Positions 35,367-46,251 of a DNA stretch of 62,932 nt are shown in pieces; the first letter of the stretch is position 1; the number at the start of each line of letters is the position of its first letter. A program made the translations under genes and the position numbers. Under the pieces are notes generated by a model, which made no database searches, had not been told where the DNA came from, and was given only the letters and a program-made list of their open reading frames with translations. The stretch is from assembly GCF_002068095.1 (NCBI RefSeq), contig NZ_LWIG01000012.1:200194-263125 (forward strand). Direction: 5' to 3'. This DNA is from Bradyrhizobium sacchari (lineage in GTDB: Bacteria > Pseudomonadota > Alphaproteobacteria > Rhizobiales > Xanthobacteraceae).

Positions 35367-37679
35367 ATGAATTTCATCGACAATCCCGGCAAGCTCCGTG
35401 GCTTCGAAAAGAACATCAAGGTCGAGAAGGTCTCGCGCCGCAGCATCCTGAAGGGACTCGGCATCACCGGCGGCTTCGTGCTCGCCGCCCCGGTCATGTC
35501 GCGCCAGGCATTTGCCTATGAGACAGGCGCCGGAAAGATGCCGCACGGTGTCGTGGTCGACCCGCGCGTCTTCGTCGCTATCGCGCCCGATGGCACCGTC
35601 AGCATCGTCGCCCACCGTTCCGAAATGGGCACCGGTGTGCGCACCAGCCTGCCGCTGATCGTGGCGGAGGAAATGGAAGCCGACTGGTCAAGGGTCAAGG
35701 TGCAGCAGGCCCATGGCGACGAGGTCAAGTTCGGCAACCAGGACACCGACGGCTCGCGCAGCACGCGGCACTATCTGATCCCGATGCGCCAGATCGGCGC
35801 CTCCGCCCGCACCATGCTGGAGCAGGCCGCAGCCAAGCGCTGGCGTGTGCCGGCAACCGAGGTCAAGGCCGTCAATCACGAGGTCGTCCACAGCGCCAGC
35901 GGTCGCAAACTCGGCTTCGGCGAACTCGCAGCCGATGCCGCCAAGGAATCGGTGCCTGCTATCGAAGGTCTCAAGCTGAAGGATCCCAGGGACTTCCGCT
36001 ATCTCGGCAAGGGCCAGGTCGGCATCGTCGATCTCCACGATATCACCACCGGCAAGGCCCGTTACGGCGCCGACGTGCGTTTGCCCGGCATGAAATACGC
36101 CGTGATCGCGCGCCCGCCGGTGACCGGCGGCAAGCTCACCTCGTTCGATCCGGAATCTGCCTTGAAGGTCCCCGGCGTCGAGAAGGTCATGGAGGTGCGT
36201 GGCTGGCCGTGGCCGTCGAAGTTCCAGCCGCTCGGCGGCGTCGCCGTGATCGCGCGCAATACCGGCGCGGCGATCAAGGGCCGGGATGCACTGAAGCTCG
36301 TCTGGGATGACGGCCCCAACGGCAAGTACGAGTCGGTCGCCTACCGCAAGGAGCTCGAGGAGGCCTCGCGCAAGCCCGGCCTGGTCCTGCGCCAGGAAGG
36401 CGATGCGGACGCCGCCCTGAAGGGCGCCGACAAGGTCATCGTGGGCGAGTACTACGTCCCGCATCTGGCCCATGTCAGCATGGAGACGCCGGTGGCGGTG
36501 GCCGATGTCAAGGGCGACAAGGCCGAGATCTGGGCGCCGGTGCAGAGCCCGGGCGGCACGCGCGAGGACGTCGCCAAGACGCTCGGCATTCCGGAAGCGA
36601 ACGTCACCGTCAACGTGACGCTGCTCGGCGGCGGGTTCGGCCGCAAGTCGAAATGCGACTTTGCGCTCGAAGCCGCGCTCCTGTCGAAGGAGCTCGGCGC
36701 GCCGGTGAAGGTGCAGTGGACGCGCGAGGACGACATCCACAACGGCTTCCTGCACACCGTCTCGGTCGAGCGGATCGAGGCCGGTCTCGACAAGAGCGGC
36801 AAGGTGATCGCCTGGCGTCACCGTAGCGTGGCCCCCAGCATCGCCTCGACCTTTGCGGCCGGCACGGTGCATCAGGCGCCCTTCGAAATCGGCATGGGCC
36901 TCGTCGACATGCCGTTCGAGATCGCCAACATCTCTTGCGAGAATCCGGAAGCGGCCGCGCACACCCGCATCGGCTGGTTCCGCTCGGTCTCGAACATCCC
37001 GCGCGCCTTCGCGGTGCAGTCGATGGTCGGCGAGATCGCGCAGGCCACGGGCCGCGACCAGAAGCAGATGCTGCTGGAGTTGATCGGAAGTCCGCGCATC
37101 GTCAAGCCGGCGGTGAAGGACCTCTGGAACTACGGCGAGCCCCTTGACAGCTACCCGATCGACACCGCGCGCCTGAGCAAGGTGGTCGAGCTGGTCGCCG
37201 AGAAGGGCGAATGGGGACGCCAGGTTCCGAAGGGCCACGGTCTCGGCATCGCCGTGCACCGCAGCTTCGTCAGCTACATCGCGACCATCGTCGAGGTGGC
37301 CGTCGATGAGAAGGGCAAGCTGGCCGTGCCGCGGGTCGACACCGCGATCGACTGCGGCACCTATGTCAATCCCGAGCGCATCGCCTCGCAGATCGAGGGC
37401 GCGGTGATCATGGGCCTGAGCCTCGCCAAATACGGGGAGATCACGTTCAAGGACGGCAAGGTGCAGCAGAAGAACTTCGACGACTTCCAGGTCGTCAGGA
37501 TGGACGAATCTCCCATCGTGACCAACGTCTACATCGTGCCACCCGGCCCGGACACGCCGCCAAGCGGCGTCGGCGAACCCGGCGTGCCGCCGTTCGCGCC
37601 GGCGCTGATCAACGCCATCTTCGCGGCGACCGGAAAACGCATCCGGAGCTTGCCGATCGGCAAGCAATTGGAGGCGTAG
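35367..37679 (+). CDS. molybdopterin-binding subunit of an IorAB-type oxidoreductase
   Basis: A 770-residue large subunit of the xanthine dehydrogenase superfamily, IorB-like. Near the N-terminus is a twin-arginine signal (SRRSILKGLGITG, about 25-37), indicating folded export of the complex to the periplasm. Molybdenum-cofactor regions include LLGGGFGRKSKCDFALEA, GWFRSVSNIPRAFA and the C-terminal GVGEPGVPPFAPALINAI with the conserved catalytic Glu. Electron transfer normally goes to a cytochrome, but none is adjacent. Its position in the island suggests oxidation of an aldehyde made by the quinoproteins; this is inference. Confidence 0.9.
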   Translation: MNFIDNPGKLRGFEKNIKVEKVSRRSILKGLGITGGFVLAAPVMSRQAFAYETGAGKMPHGVVVDPRVFVAIAPDGTVSIVAHRSEMGTGVRTSLPLIVAEEMEADWSRVKVQQAHGDEVKFGNQDTDGSRSTRHYLIPMRQIGASARTMLEQAAAKRWRVPATEVKAVNHEVVHSASGRKLGFGELAADAAKESVPAIEGLKLKDPRDFRYLGKGQVGIVDLHDITTGKARYGADVRLPGMKYAVIARPPVTGGKLTSFDPESALKVPGVEKVMEVRGWPWPSKFQPLGGVAVIARNTGAAIKGRDALKLVWDDGPNGKYESVAYRKELEEASRKPGLVLRQEGDADAALKGADKVIVGEYYVPHLAHVSMETPVAVADVKGDKAEIWAPVQSPGGTREDVAKTLGIPEANVTVNVTLLGGGFGRKSKCDFALEAALLSKELGAPVKVQWTREDDIHNGFLHTVSVERIEAGLDKSGKVIAWRHRSVAPSIASTFAAGTVHQAPFEIGMGLVDMPFEIANISCENPEAAAHTRIGWFRSVSNIPRAFAVQSMVGEIAQATGRDQKQMLLELIGSPRIVKPAVKDLWNYGEPLDSYPIDTARLSKVVELVAEKGEWGRQVPKGHGLGIAVHRSFVSYIATIVEVAVDEKGKLAVPRVDTAIDCGTYVNPERIASQIEGAVIMGLSLAKYGEITFKDGKVQQKNFDDFQVVRMDESPIVTNVYIVPPGPDTPPSGVGEPGVPPFAPALINAIFAATGKRIRSLPIGKQLEA

Positions 37680-37734
37680 ACACGGAACAGAGGCGGCCTT
37701 GCGCCGTTTCCATCGATCTGACAGGAGCAGATCG

Positions 37735-37992
37735 ATGACCAACATCTCAAAGGCGCTCGCAGTCTCGCTGTCGGGCGCCTTTCTTTTGACGACCGCCGGC
37801 GCCTTCGCCCAGAGCAACACCACGCCCCCGACCACGGCCACGCGCCCCACTGCGCCGGACCAGAACTCGCTGCCCAACGCCAACGCGCCGCCGGCCTCGA
37901 CGACCCAGACCACCGGGCAGAATAATCCGGACCCGAAGGTTCGCGAGATGAACCAGAAGGAGAAGGACAAGGTGGACCGGCAAGGGAAGTAG
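37735..37992 (+). CDS. small exported low-complexity protein
   Basis: An 85-residue protein with a signal peptide (1-26, AGAFAQ) and a mature part rich in Asn, Thr, Pro and Ala, ending in a charged tail (VREMNQKEKDKVDRQGK). Ribosome site CAGGAGCAG. Likely disordered; function unknown. One of three such exported low-complexity proteins in the window. Confidence 0.62.
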   Translation: MTNISKALAVSLSGAFLLTTAGAFAQSNTTPPTTATRPTAPDQNSLPNANAPPASTTQTTGQNNPDPKVREMNQKEKDKVDRQGK

Positions 37993-38080
37993 GCTGCGCC
38001 GGCACCGGGTTTTCCACGCCGCTCGCAAAGCGAATTAAAGCGAATTGATGTGCCTCTCCCCTTGCGGGGGAAGACCGACA

Positions 38081-38113
38081 CAAAAATGCGGCGGACGTTA
38101 CCGTCCGCCGCAT
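38081..38113 (-). terminator. intrinsic terminator of the PQQ dehydrogenase at 38159
   Basis: On the minus strand, 45 bp after the stop, a perfect 12-bp stem (ATGCGGCGGACG / CGTCCGCCGCAT, 4-nt loop) is followed by TTTTTG. This is the best-formed Rho-independent terminator in the window. A short fragment of the type A repeat lies just beyond it. Confidence 0.85.
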
Positions 38114-38158
38114 TCGCCACCCCCCTGCTGCTCCGCCTTCGTCGATCCGCCCGCGGAG

Positions 38159-39898
38159 CTATTTCTTCAGCGCGAACACCCAGATCACGCCGCCCTGCGG
38201 CACGTTGGCCTCGATGCCGATGTTGTTGGTCACCAGCGCATCCTGGATTCGTTGCGCGTCAACGCCCCATCCCGACTGGATCGCGACGTACTGGGTGCCG
38301 TCGATCTCATAGGACACCGGCATGCCCATGATGCCGGAGTTGGTCTTCTGCTCCCAGAGCACCTCGCCCGTCTTGGCGTTGAAGGCGCGGAAGTTGCGGT
38401 CGTTGGTGCCGCCGGCGAAGACGAGATCGCCCGCAGTTGCCGTGACCGATCCGAACAGCTGCGACTTCGGGAAGTTGTGCTGCCACACCTTCTTGCCGGT
38501 GACGGGATCCCAGGCCTGCAGCTCGCCAAAATGATCCGCGCCGGGCTTTGTCTTCAGCCCGATGTCTTCGGGCTTGGTACCGAGCCAGAGCTCACCCGGC
38601 TTGAGCGCAACCTTCTCGCCAGTGAAGCCGCCGCAGAAGTTCTCGTTGGCGGGTACGTAGACCAGCTTGGTTTTTTCGCTATAGGCCGCCGACGGCCAGT
38701 CCTTGCCGCCCCACAGCGATGGGCAGAATTCGACGCGCTTGCCGATGACGGGCTTGTGCGCGGGATCGACGATCGGCTTGCCGCTCTCGGCATCAATGCC
38801 CTTCCAGACATCGGTCGAGACGAACGGCCAACCGGCGACGTAATTGATCTTGGTCGGCGTGCGCTCGAGCACCCAGAAGATCGCATCGCGTCCCGGATGG
38901 ACCAAGCTCTTGATGTTGCGGCCATCGCGTTGCAGGTCGATCAGCATCGGCGCCTCGACCTCGTCCCAATCCCAGGAATCGTTCTGGTGATACTGGTGAT
39001 AGGTCTTGATCTTGCCGTTGTTCGGATCGAGCGCGAGCACCGACGAGGTGTAGAGATTGTCGCCGGGATGAGTCTCACCGGGCCATGGCGCCGCATTGCC
39101 GACGCCCCAATAGATCGTCTTGGTATCCTTGTCGTAATTGCCGGTCATCCAGGCCGAGCCGCCGCCGTTCTTCCAGTCGTCACCCTGCCAGGTGTCGTGA
39201 CCGGGCTCGCCTTCACCGGGAATAGTATAGGTCCGCCACAGCTCCTTGCCGTCCTTGGCATCATAGGCGGCGACATAGCCGCGCACGCCGAACTCGCCGC
39301 CGGAGCCGCCGACGATGACCTTGCCGTCGACGATCAGCGGCATCAGGGTCATGTACTGACCCTTCTTGTAGTCCTGCACTTTGGTATCCCACACCACCTT
39401 GCCGGTCTTGGCGTCCAGCGCGACGACGTGATCGTCCGTGGTGGCGAGATAGAGCTTGTCCTCCCAGAGACCGACCCCGCGGCTGGTCGGATGCAGCTGG
39501 AACAGATCGTCGGGCAGCTGCCGCTTGTAGCGCCAATATTCGTCGCCGGTCTTCGCGTTCAATGCGATGACCTGCCCCATCGGGGTCGCCACGAACATCA
39601 CGCCGTTGTTGACGATGGGCGGCGCCTCGTGGCCTTCGACGACGCCGGTGGCAAAGGTCCAGACCGGCGTGAGATTCTTCACGTTCGAGGTGTTGATCTG
39701 GTCGAGCGGGCTGTAGCCCTGCCCATCATAGGTCCGCCGGTAGAGCATCCAGTTGCCGGGTTCTGGATTTTCAAGCCGCTGCGCGGTGACCGGCGAATAA
39801 CTCTCGATCGGGCCGGCCGTCGCGGCGGTCGCGGCAAGACAGGTGAAGGCGACGAAGCCGGACAGGTACCATTGCTTCCTGGTGATCGACGTTTTCAT
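38159..39898 (-). CDS. lanthanide-type PQQ-dependent dehydrogenase lacking the vicinal disulfide
   Basis: A 579-residue periplasmic quinoprotein. The start MKTSITRKQW follows AAGGGGAACGTCC; the signal peptide ends near TAATAGP. Propeller repeats include ALNAKTGDEYWRYK and ALDAKTGKVVWD. Metal ligands are Glu202 (SGGEFG), Asn268 (GVGNAAPW), catalytic Asp310 and the extra Asp312 in DSWDWDEVE, so it is lanthanide-type. Where other members have Cys-Cys, it reads LHPTSRGVG, so the disulfide ring thought to aid electron transfer from PQQ is missing. A Rieske protein gene lies 130 bp upstream on the same strand and no cytochrome is adjacent. Confidence 0.9.
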   Translation of the reverse strand: MKTSITRKQWYLSGFVAFTCLAATAATAGPIESYSPVTAQRLENPEPGNWMLYRRTYDGQGYSPLDQINTSNVKNLTPVWTFATGVVEGHEAPPIVNNGVMFVATPMGQVIALNAKTGDEYWRYKRQLPDDLFQLHPTSRGVGLWEDKLYLATTDDHVVALDAKTGKVVWDTKVQDYKKGQYMTLMPLIVDGKVIVGGSGGEFGVRGYVAAYDAKDGKELWRTYTIPGEGEPGHDTWQGDDWKNGGGSAWMTGNYDKDTKTIYWGVGNAAPWPGETHPGDNLYTSSVLALDPNNGKIKTYHQYHQNDSWDWDEVEAPMLIDLQRDGRNIKSLVHPGRDAIFWVLERTPTKINYVAGWPFVSTDVWKGIDAESGKPIVDPAHKPVIGKRVEFCPSLWGGKDWPSAAYSEKTKLVYVPANENFCGGFTGEKVALKPGELWLGTKPEDIGLKTKPGADHFGELQAWDPVTGKKVWQHNFPKSQLFGSVTATAGDLVFAGGTNDRNFRAFNAKTGEVLWEQKTNSGIMGMPVSYEIDGTQYVAIQSGWGVDAQRIQDALVTNNIGIEANVPQGGVIWVFALKK

Positions 39899-40028
39899 GG
39901 ACGTTCCCCTTTTCATCCGTTTGAATTCTTGTTGTGAATTCTTGTTGTGGATTGTTGTCGTTCGTCCCGTCGTCCGCCCGTCGGCGGATGCGGCCTCTCG
40001 TGACGCGGGCATACCCCGCAGTCGTCCA

Positions 40029-40682
40029 TCATCCCGGCTGCGCGCCACCTACCTTTCCGATGAAGTTGCCGGCGACGCTGAGCGAGCCGTCAGCGAGCGC
40101 GAGCGGCAGCGCGGCGAGCCGCCGCGGCGCCGGTCCGAACACGACCTGCGCGCCCGCGCGAGGATCGTATTCGGAGTTGTGGCACATGCACTTGAACACA
40201 TCCTTGTCGCCGACATCGCTCTTCACCCAGGCGGTGACGGGACAGCCGGCATGCGAGCAGATCGCCGAATAGGCGAGGATGCCATCAACAGCGCGCTCGC
40301 GGGTTTTCTCGTCGAGCTCGGCGGGATCGAGGCGAATGATCAGAATCTCGTTGAGCCGGGACGCACTGCGTACCACCGAGGTCTTGGGATCCTTCGGCCA
40401 GGCATGCACCGGCGGCCCGCCGGCCGCGAGGTCGGCCAAGGTGACCGGCTTTCCTTCCTGATCGCCTTCAGAGAAAACGAGCAGATCGCCCTTCTGCGGC
40501 CGTTCGTCGGAGCCGGGCGCGTCCTCACCCGCGCGCGCCTCTGTGGAACAGCCGAGGCATGCGGTGGTGGCGAGTGCGCCGAGCAGTAGAGTTCGCCGCG
40601 TCTGCTCCGTGCCCGCGTCAAGTTCGGGTTCCGCAGCACTCTCGGAGCGTGAAGATGTGGTGTTGAAGGATGCGCGCGCCAT
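40029..40682 (-). CDS. exported Rieske [2Fe-2S] protein
   Basis: A 217-residue protein with a twin-arginine signal (TRRTLLLGALATTACLG, about 28-44) and a Rieske domain whose cluster motifs are CSHAGC and CMCHNSEYDP (two Cys and two His). A Cys in the signal region (ACLGCST) might allow lipid modification instead. The Met at 40682 was chosen; the frame extends 31 residues further without a better site. It precedes the PQQ dehydrogenase on the same strand. It resembles the stand-alone Rieske subunits of the cytochrome bc1/arsenite oxidase type and could take electrons from the quinoprotein. Confidence 0.85.
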   Translation of the reverse strand: MARASFNTTSSRSESAAEPELDAGTEQTRRTLLLGALATTACLGCSTEARAGEDAPGSDERPQKGDLLVFSEGDQEGKPVTLADLAAGGPPVHAWPKDPKTSVVRSASRLNEILIIRLDPAELDEKTRERAVDGILAYSAICSHAGCPVTAWVKSDVGDKDVFKCMCHNSEYDPRAGAQVVFGPAPRRLAALPLALADGSLSVAGNFIGKVGGAQPG

Positions 40683-40778
40683 GCCTGCTAGCAGGCGCTG
40701 GAACTCTGCCGAAAACAAGGCGAAGACTTGGCACCGCAGTGCATCAATATGGCTTTGCTCGCGTTGATTGAACAATAA

Positions 40779-40790
40779 TGAACGCGTTCA
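40779..40790. promoter_or_regulatory. palindrome TGAACGCGTTCA upstream of the Rieske gene
   Basis: A perfect 12-bp palindrome in an AT-richer stretch 97 bp upstream of the Rieske start, a reasonable operator candidate for the Rieske-PQQ dehydrogenase pair. Confidence 0.35.
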
Positions 40791-40929
40791 AGCGCGTTTT
40801 CGCGAATTCTACGTCACACCGCGCGAGCAGCATGATGATTTTGCAGATCAGACCGATAATGTTGGAATTGGTGCAGCGCGTCAGCCCGCAATGCGAGCTG
40901 CGCATTTCTCAGGCAAGGCAGTTTGTATT

Positions 40930-41394
40930 TCACGACCTGAGCACGTGACGCGGCGAAGCGATGCGGCCGGCAACAGTGGCGGACGCCATCTCAAAACTGT
41001 CAGCGATGCGACGTGCCTTGTCGATGAAGAGCGCAGCCGCCGCAGGCGGGCATACGTCGCGTGCGGTCTGTTCGAACAGATCGAGCCAGCGATCGAAATG
41101 GCCTCCGACCAGGTTCAGCGGCAGATGCGCCCGCATCGGCGAGCCATGATAGCGGCCGCTCATCAGCACGACCGATGACCAGAAATCCCTGAGCTTGGCG
41201 AGATGCTCGTCCCAATTCTGCACGATCGCGAACACCGGCCCCAGCAGCGCATCCTCGCGCACGCGCCCGTAGAAGCGGGTGACGAGTTCCCCGATCATCT
41301 CCTCGGTGATCCCGGTGCGCTCTATCGCATCCTGGGTCAACAGGTTCCGCCGTGCGGCCGCAGCCTCGCGCTCGGCCTTCAGTCGATCCGACAT
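40930..41394 (-). CDS. group 3 truncated haemoglobin
   Basis: A 154-residue globin. The start MSDRLKAERE is preferred over an in-frame extension of 39 residues without globin character. It has the features of group III: ITEEMIGELVTRFYGRVRED at the N-terminal helices, PVFAIVQNWDEHLAKLRDFWSSV, YHGSPMRAHLPL, and the proximal His in GGHFDRWLDLFEQ. The role of this group is unsettled; oxygen or nitric-oxide chemistry under low oxygen is usual speculation. The neighbour on the far side is the Rieske gene, without clear linkage. Confidence 0.88.
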   Translation of the reverse strand: MSDRLKAEREAAAARRNLLTQDAIERTGITEEMIGELVTRFYGRVREDALLGPVFAIVQNWDEHLAKLRDFWSSVVLMSGRYHGSPMRAHLPLNLVGGHFDRWLDLFEQTARDVCPPAAAALFIDKARRIADSFEMASATVAGRIASPRHVLRS

Positions 41395-41532
41395 GTCCTT
41401 CGTTATCCGTTCCGTTGTTCCCGCGAGTCGCCCGTCCGTCATTGTCGGGCCAATCGCGCGCGGCGTCTTTGTCGCAGCGCAAATTGCGGGAATCGGGCGG
41501 CGGACGCTCATCGCCCGCCGCCGACGCCTTGA

Positions 41533-42384
<852 letters not shown>

Positions 42385-42666
42385 GTCTTTATACCCTTCA
42401 TCCTTGCGGGCCGGCCGTAGCGGCCCGGCCCCTGTGTTCCTGCATTCAGGATCTAGCACCGCCCACCGGCGGCTGCGACCTGATCCTGCCCCTTCCTTAA
42501 AGCATCCAGGGCGGGAATAAAGCCGTCCGTCCGCGGCGAAAGGGCAGGATTTGACGCCCTTCGCGCCGGTTTTGCCCGGGTTTTGTGCTGCACGCCGGCC
42601 CCCGGGGGGGCGCCAAGGTGCGGGGACACCGGCCCCGCGGAGCCGACCCATGGCGCTGTCCTCGCT

Positions 42667-44145
42667 TCAGGTGAGACGGAGCACCTTGCCGGGATTCATG
42701 ATGTTGCAGGGGTCGAGCGCCCGCTTGATTGTGCGCATGATCTCAAGCTCGGTGCTGGAGCGGTAGTGCTGGAGCTCGTCGAGCTTAGCGATGCCGATGC
42801 CGTGTTCAGCCGAGATCGAGCCGCCCATGGAGGTGATGAGGTCGTTGACGGCGCGCGTGATCGCCGGGGAATACTGGCTGAGTGTCTCGCCATCCATGCC
42901 TTTCGGCCCCATGAACGAGAAGTGCACATTGCCGTCGCCGATGTGGCCGAGCGGATAGGGACGGATCGTCGGCAGGATGTCGAGCGCAGCTTTGAGACCC
43001 ATGTCGATGAATTCGGGAATCCGGGAGACCGCGACCGACACGTCGTAACTCAGGCCCGGTCCCTCGGCGCGTGAGGCCTCCGCCACGCTCTCGCGGATGC
43101 GCCACATGTTGCGCGACTGCGTTTCGGTCTGCGCGATCACCGCATCGAGCACCCGGCCCGCCTCGAGCTGATCGGCCAGGAACTGCTCCATCCTCTCCGA
43201 CATGCCCGCGCCGCCGTCCTGCCGCGGGCGGGCCGACGACCATTCGAGCAGGAGATACCAATCGGTCTCGGACTTGAGGGGATCCTGCGTGCCGGGAATA
43301 TGCCGCAGCACCATGTCGGTGCACGCGCGGCTCATCAGCTCGCATGAGCCGACATTGTCGTCGGACGCCGCATGCGCGTCCGACAGGAGCTCGATCGCCG
43401 CCCTGGGATCGCGGATCTCGAGCCATGCCGTGCAGACGTCCTTCGGGGCCGGCCAGAGCTTCAGCACCGCCTTGGTGATGATGCCGAGCGTGCCTTCGGC
43501 GCCCATGAACAGGTGCTTGAGATCGTAGCCGGTATTGTCCTTCTTGAGCGCACGCAGCCCGTCCCAGACATCGCCGTTGGCCAGAACGACCTCGAGACCC
43601 AGCACCAGATTGCGCGCATTGCCGTAGCGCAGCACCTGCACGCCGCCGGCGTTGGTGGAGAGATTGCCCCCGATCATGCACGAGCCCTGCGCACCCAGGC
43701 TGAGCGGAAAGAAGCGGTCATGGCGCGCGGCCGTGTCCTGAAGCGTCTGGAGGATGCAGCCCGCCTCTGCTGTCATGGTGTAGCCGATGGGATCGACATT
43801 GAGCACGTGGTTCATGCGGCCAAGCGACAGCAGGATGCCGCGATGCGCAGGCCACGGCGTGGCACCGCCCATCAGGCCGGTGTTGCCGCCCTGCGGCACG
43901 ATGGCAATGCCGTTGTCGTGGCAGAGCCTGACGACGCCGGAGACTTCCGCGGTGCTGGCCGGTCGCACGACCGCCGCAGCCCGCCCTGCGAGTTCGCCGC
44001 GCCAATCAGTCACGAACGGCCGTTTGTCGTGTTCGTCCAGGATCAGGCCCTTGTCGCCCACGATGGCCCGCAAGCGGTCGAGAACGGCCGGCGTCACGGG
44101 CGCAGTCGGAATGGAGGGGGCGGTGATAAGGGCTGCACCCGGCAT
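42667..44145 (-). CDS. FAD-binding 2-hydroxyacid dehydrogenase (GlcD/D-lactate dehydrogenase family)
   Basis: A 492-residue flavoprotein starting [11 protein letters not shown] after CCAGGAGAGGAAGAC. The N-terminal FAD-binding_4 domain has [19 protein letters not shown] and [15 protein letters not shown]; the C-terminal FAD-oxidase_C domain has [15 protein letters not shown] and [14 protein letters not shown]. Likely oxidises a D-2-hydroxyacid such as D-lactate or D-2-hydroxyglutarate, passing electrons to quinone or ETF. A 55-residue in-frame extension upstream is not supported. It is divergent from the aminotransferase gene. Confidence 0.9.
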   Translation of the reverse strand: MPGAALITAPSIPTAPVTPAVLDRLRAIVGDKGLILDEHDKRPFVTDWRGELAGRAAAVVRPASTAEVSGVVRLCHDNGIAIVPQGGNTGLMGGATPWPAHRGILLSLGRMNHVLNVDPIGYTMTAEAGCILQTLQDTAARHDRFFPLSLGAQGSCMIGGNLSTNAGGVQVLRYGNARNLVLGLEVVLANGDVWDGLRALKKDNTGYDLKHLFMGAEGTLGIITKAVLKLWPAPKDVCTAWLEIRDPRAAIELLSDAHAASDDNVGSCELMSRACTDMVLRHIPGTQDPLKSETDWYLLLEWSSARPRQDGGAGMSERMEQFLADQLEAGRVLDAVIAQTETQSRNMWRIRESVAEASRAEGPGLSYDVSVAVSRIPEFIDMGLKAALDILPTIRPYPLGHIGDGNVHFSFMGPKGMDGETLSQYSPAITRAVNDLITSMGGSISAEHGIGIAKLDELQHYRSSTELEIMRTIKRALDPCNIMNPGKVLRLT

Positions 44146-44370
44146 GTCTTCCTCTCCTGGCGGCTCTTCTGCGCAGCCCTGGGGCGCGCCGGCCTTCATT
44201 GTTGTTTTCAATTCTTGCGTTTGCGCGACGAGGCTAGCATGAAGGCCGCGCTTGGGGGAACGTCGCCGGCCATGAGGTTCGCGCGGATCTGCCGAGGATG
44301 CCGAAGGCAAGTGCCCTTCCGCCGAGGCCCCGCATACCCTACTGTATCAGGTCAACCCGGATTGGAGATC

Positions 44371-45423
44371 ATGAGCTGCTTTTGGAGTCCCGTCGTCCAC
44401 ACGCTTTCGCCCTACGTGCCGGGCGAGCAGCCGAAGCAGGACGGCATCGTCAAGCTCAACACCAACGAGAATCCCTATCCGCCCTCGCCGCGCGTGCTGA
44501 CGGCGATCGCGTCGGCGGCGGAGCGGCTGCGCCTCTATCCTGATCCGCACGCCACGCGCCTGCGTGAGGCGATCGCGACCTATCATGACGTTGCACCCGA
44601 GCAGGTGTTCGTCGGCAACGGGTCGGACGAGGTTCTGGCCCACACCTTCCAGGCGCTCCTGAAGCACGAGACGCCGCTTCTGTTCCCTGATGTCACCTAC
44701 AGCTTCTACCCGGTCTATTGCGGCCTCTACGGCATCGCGTACGAGGAGGTGCCGCTCGATGCCGCGATGAGCATCGAGGCTGCCGACTACAGACGGCCAT
44801 CGAGCGCAATTCTTCTCTGCAATCCGAACGCGCCCACCGGTATCGCCCTTCCGCGCGAGGCGATCGCCGCGCTGCTTGCGGAGAATCCGGACCGGCTGGT
44901 GGTGGTGGACGAGGCCTATGTCGATTTCGGCGCCGAGAGCGCCGTGCCGCTCGTTGCGCGCCACGACAATCTGCTCGTCATCCAGACCTTCTCGAAGTCG
45001 CGCTCGCTCGCGGGCCTCAGGGTCGGCTTTGCCATCGGCCAGCGGCCGCTGATCGAGGCGCTCGAACGGGTGAAGGACAGCTTCAACTCCTATCCCGTCG
45101 ATTGCCTCGCCATCGAGGGCGCCGTCGCCGCCATCGAGGACGAGGCCTGGTTCATCGAGACCCGCGCCCGTATCATCGCAAGCCGGGGCGTACTGGCGCG
45201 CGACCTCACACAACTTGGCTTCGAGGTGCTGCCATCGCTTGCGAACTTCGTGTTCGCGCGCCATCGCAGCCGCAGCGGTGCCGATCTCGCGGCCGCGCTA
45301 CGCCAGCGCGGCGTTCTGGTCCGGCACTTCAAGAAGTCGCGCATCGAGGACTTTCTGCGCATCACGGTCGGAACGGAGGAGCAATGCCGCCGGCTGATTG
45401 AGGTGCTGCGCGGGTTGATCTGA
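44371..45423 (+). CDS. hisC: histidinol-phosphate aminotransferase (HisC family)
   Basis: A 350-residue class I/II PLP aminotransferase. Landmarks: [13 protein letters not shown] substrate-binding start, [29 protein letters not shown] and the PLP-lysine region [16 protein letters not shown]. It converts imidazole acetol phosphate to histidinol phosphate, and such enzymes may also act on aromatic amino acids. No other his biosynthesis gene is adjacent, so it is probably a second paralogue of the genomic hisC with a possibly different substrate. Confidence 0.9.
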   Translation: MSCFWSPVVHTLSPYVPGEQPKQDGIVKLNTNENPYPPSPRVLTAIASAAERLRLYPDPHATRLREAIATYHDVAPEQVFVGNGSDEVLAHTFQALLKHETPLLFPDVTYSFYPVYCGLYGIAYEEVPLDAAMSIEAADYRRPSSAILLCNPNAPTGIALPREAIAALLAENPDRLVVVDEAYVDFGAESAVPLVARHDNLLVIQTFSKSRSLAGLRVGFAIGQRPLIEALERVKDSFNSYPVDCLAIEGAVAAIEDEAWFIETRARIIASRGVLARDLTQLGFEVLPSLANFVFARHRSRSGADLAAALRQRGVLVRHFKKSRIEDFLRITVGTEEQCRRLIEVLRGLI

Positions 45424-45552
45424 GCCAGGGATTGGTGACTCGCCACTTGATCCACACAACGAAATTTGCAGGGACCAGTCCGTGACGCGCATTTGCCGCC
45501 TCGACATCGAAGCCCCGAAGGCACGCGCTCGGATATCGAAACTCGGGCGCGG

Positions 45553-46251
45553 ATGAACGATTTTGCGCGATCCATCGGCGCTGCCTTCACGCTGATCGGC
45601 GAAGCCGACGCAGAGCTTCTGGGCATCGTCGCATTGTCGGTGCGCGTCAGCCTGACCGCCAGCATCGCCGCGCTTGTCATCGGCGCGCCGTTTGGCGCCT
45701 TGCTCGCGATCACGCGTTTCCGCGGGCGGCAAGTCATCATCGTGCTGACCAATGCGCTGCTCGGCCTGCCGCCGGTCGTGGTCGGGCTCGCGCTTTATCT
45801 CTTGCTGTCGCGGTCCGGCCCGCTCGGAGCCGCCGGCCTGCTGTTCACGCCCACCGCCATGGTGATCGCGCAGACGCTGCTCGCCACCCCGATCGTAGTG
45901 GCGCTGGTGCACCGGCCGGCGAGCCTGCTCTGGGCGGAGTATGGCGATCTGGCGCGGATCGACGGTCTGTCAGCGCTACGCAGCATGGCGCTGCTGTTCG
46001 CGCTGGGGCGAACCTCGCTGCTGACCGCCTTTCTCGCGGCGTTCGGGCGCGCCATCGCGGAGGTCGGCGCCATCATCATCGTCGGCGGCAATATCCGCGG
46101 CTTCACACGGACCATGACAACCGCGATCGCGCTGGAAACCAGCAAGGGCGACCTGCCGCTGGCGCTGGGTCTCGGCCTGATCCTGCTCGCACTCAGCGTG
46201 GCGGTGTCGACCGTGGCGTTTCTGCTAGTTGGCCGCGTTGGGGAAAAATAG
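45553..46251 (+). CDS. tupB: tungstate-type ABC transporter permease
   Basis: A 232-residue membrane protein with about five helices and the TupB-like features ITRFRGRQVIIVLTNALLGLPPVVVGLALY and AFGRAIAEVGAIIIVGGNIRGFTRTMTTAIALETSKG, the EAA-type loop of molybdate/tungstate permeases. The ATG at MNDFARSIG was chosen. It points toward and overlaps the 3' end of the binding-protein gene by 27 bp, rather than sharing an operon with it. No ATPase gene is adjacent. Confidence 0.85.
   Translation: MNDFARSIGAAFTLIGEADAELLGIVALSVRVSLTASIAALVIGAPFGALLAITRFRGRQVIIVLTNALLGLPPVVVGLALYLLLSRSGPLGAAGLLFTPTAMVIAQTLLATPIVVALVHRPASLLWAEYGDLARIDGLSALRSMALLFALGRTSLLTAFLAAFGRAIAEVGAIIIVGGNIRGFTRTMTTAIALETSKGDLPLALGLGLILLALSVAVSTVAFLLVGRVGEK

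Noticed and set aside
35688..38120. 810-codon minus-strand open frame opposite the IorB-like gene
   Set aside because: Longer than the real gene but with shadow composition and no domain; the sense strand has molybdoenzyme motifs throughout.
38045..39937. 630-codon plus-strand open frame opposite the PQQ dehydrogenase
   Set aside because: The minus strand has quinoprotein motifs, metal ligands and an intrinsic terminator; the plus frame has none.
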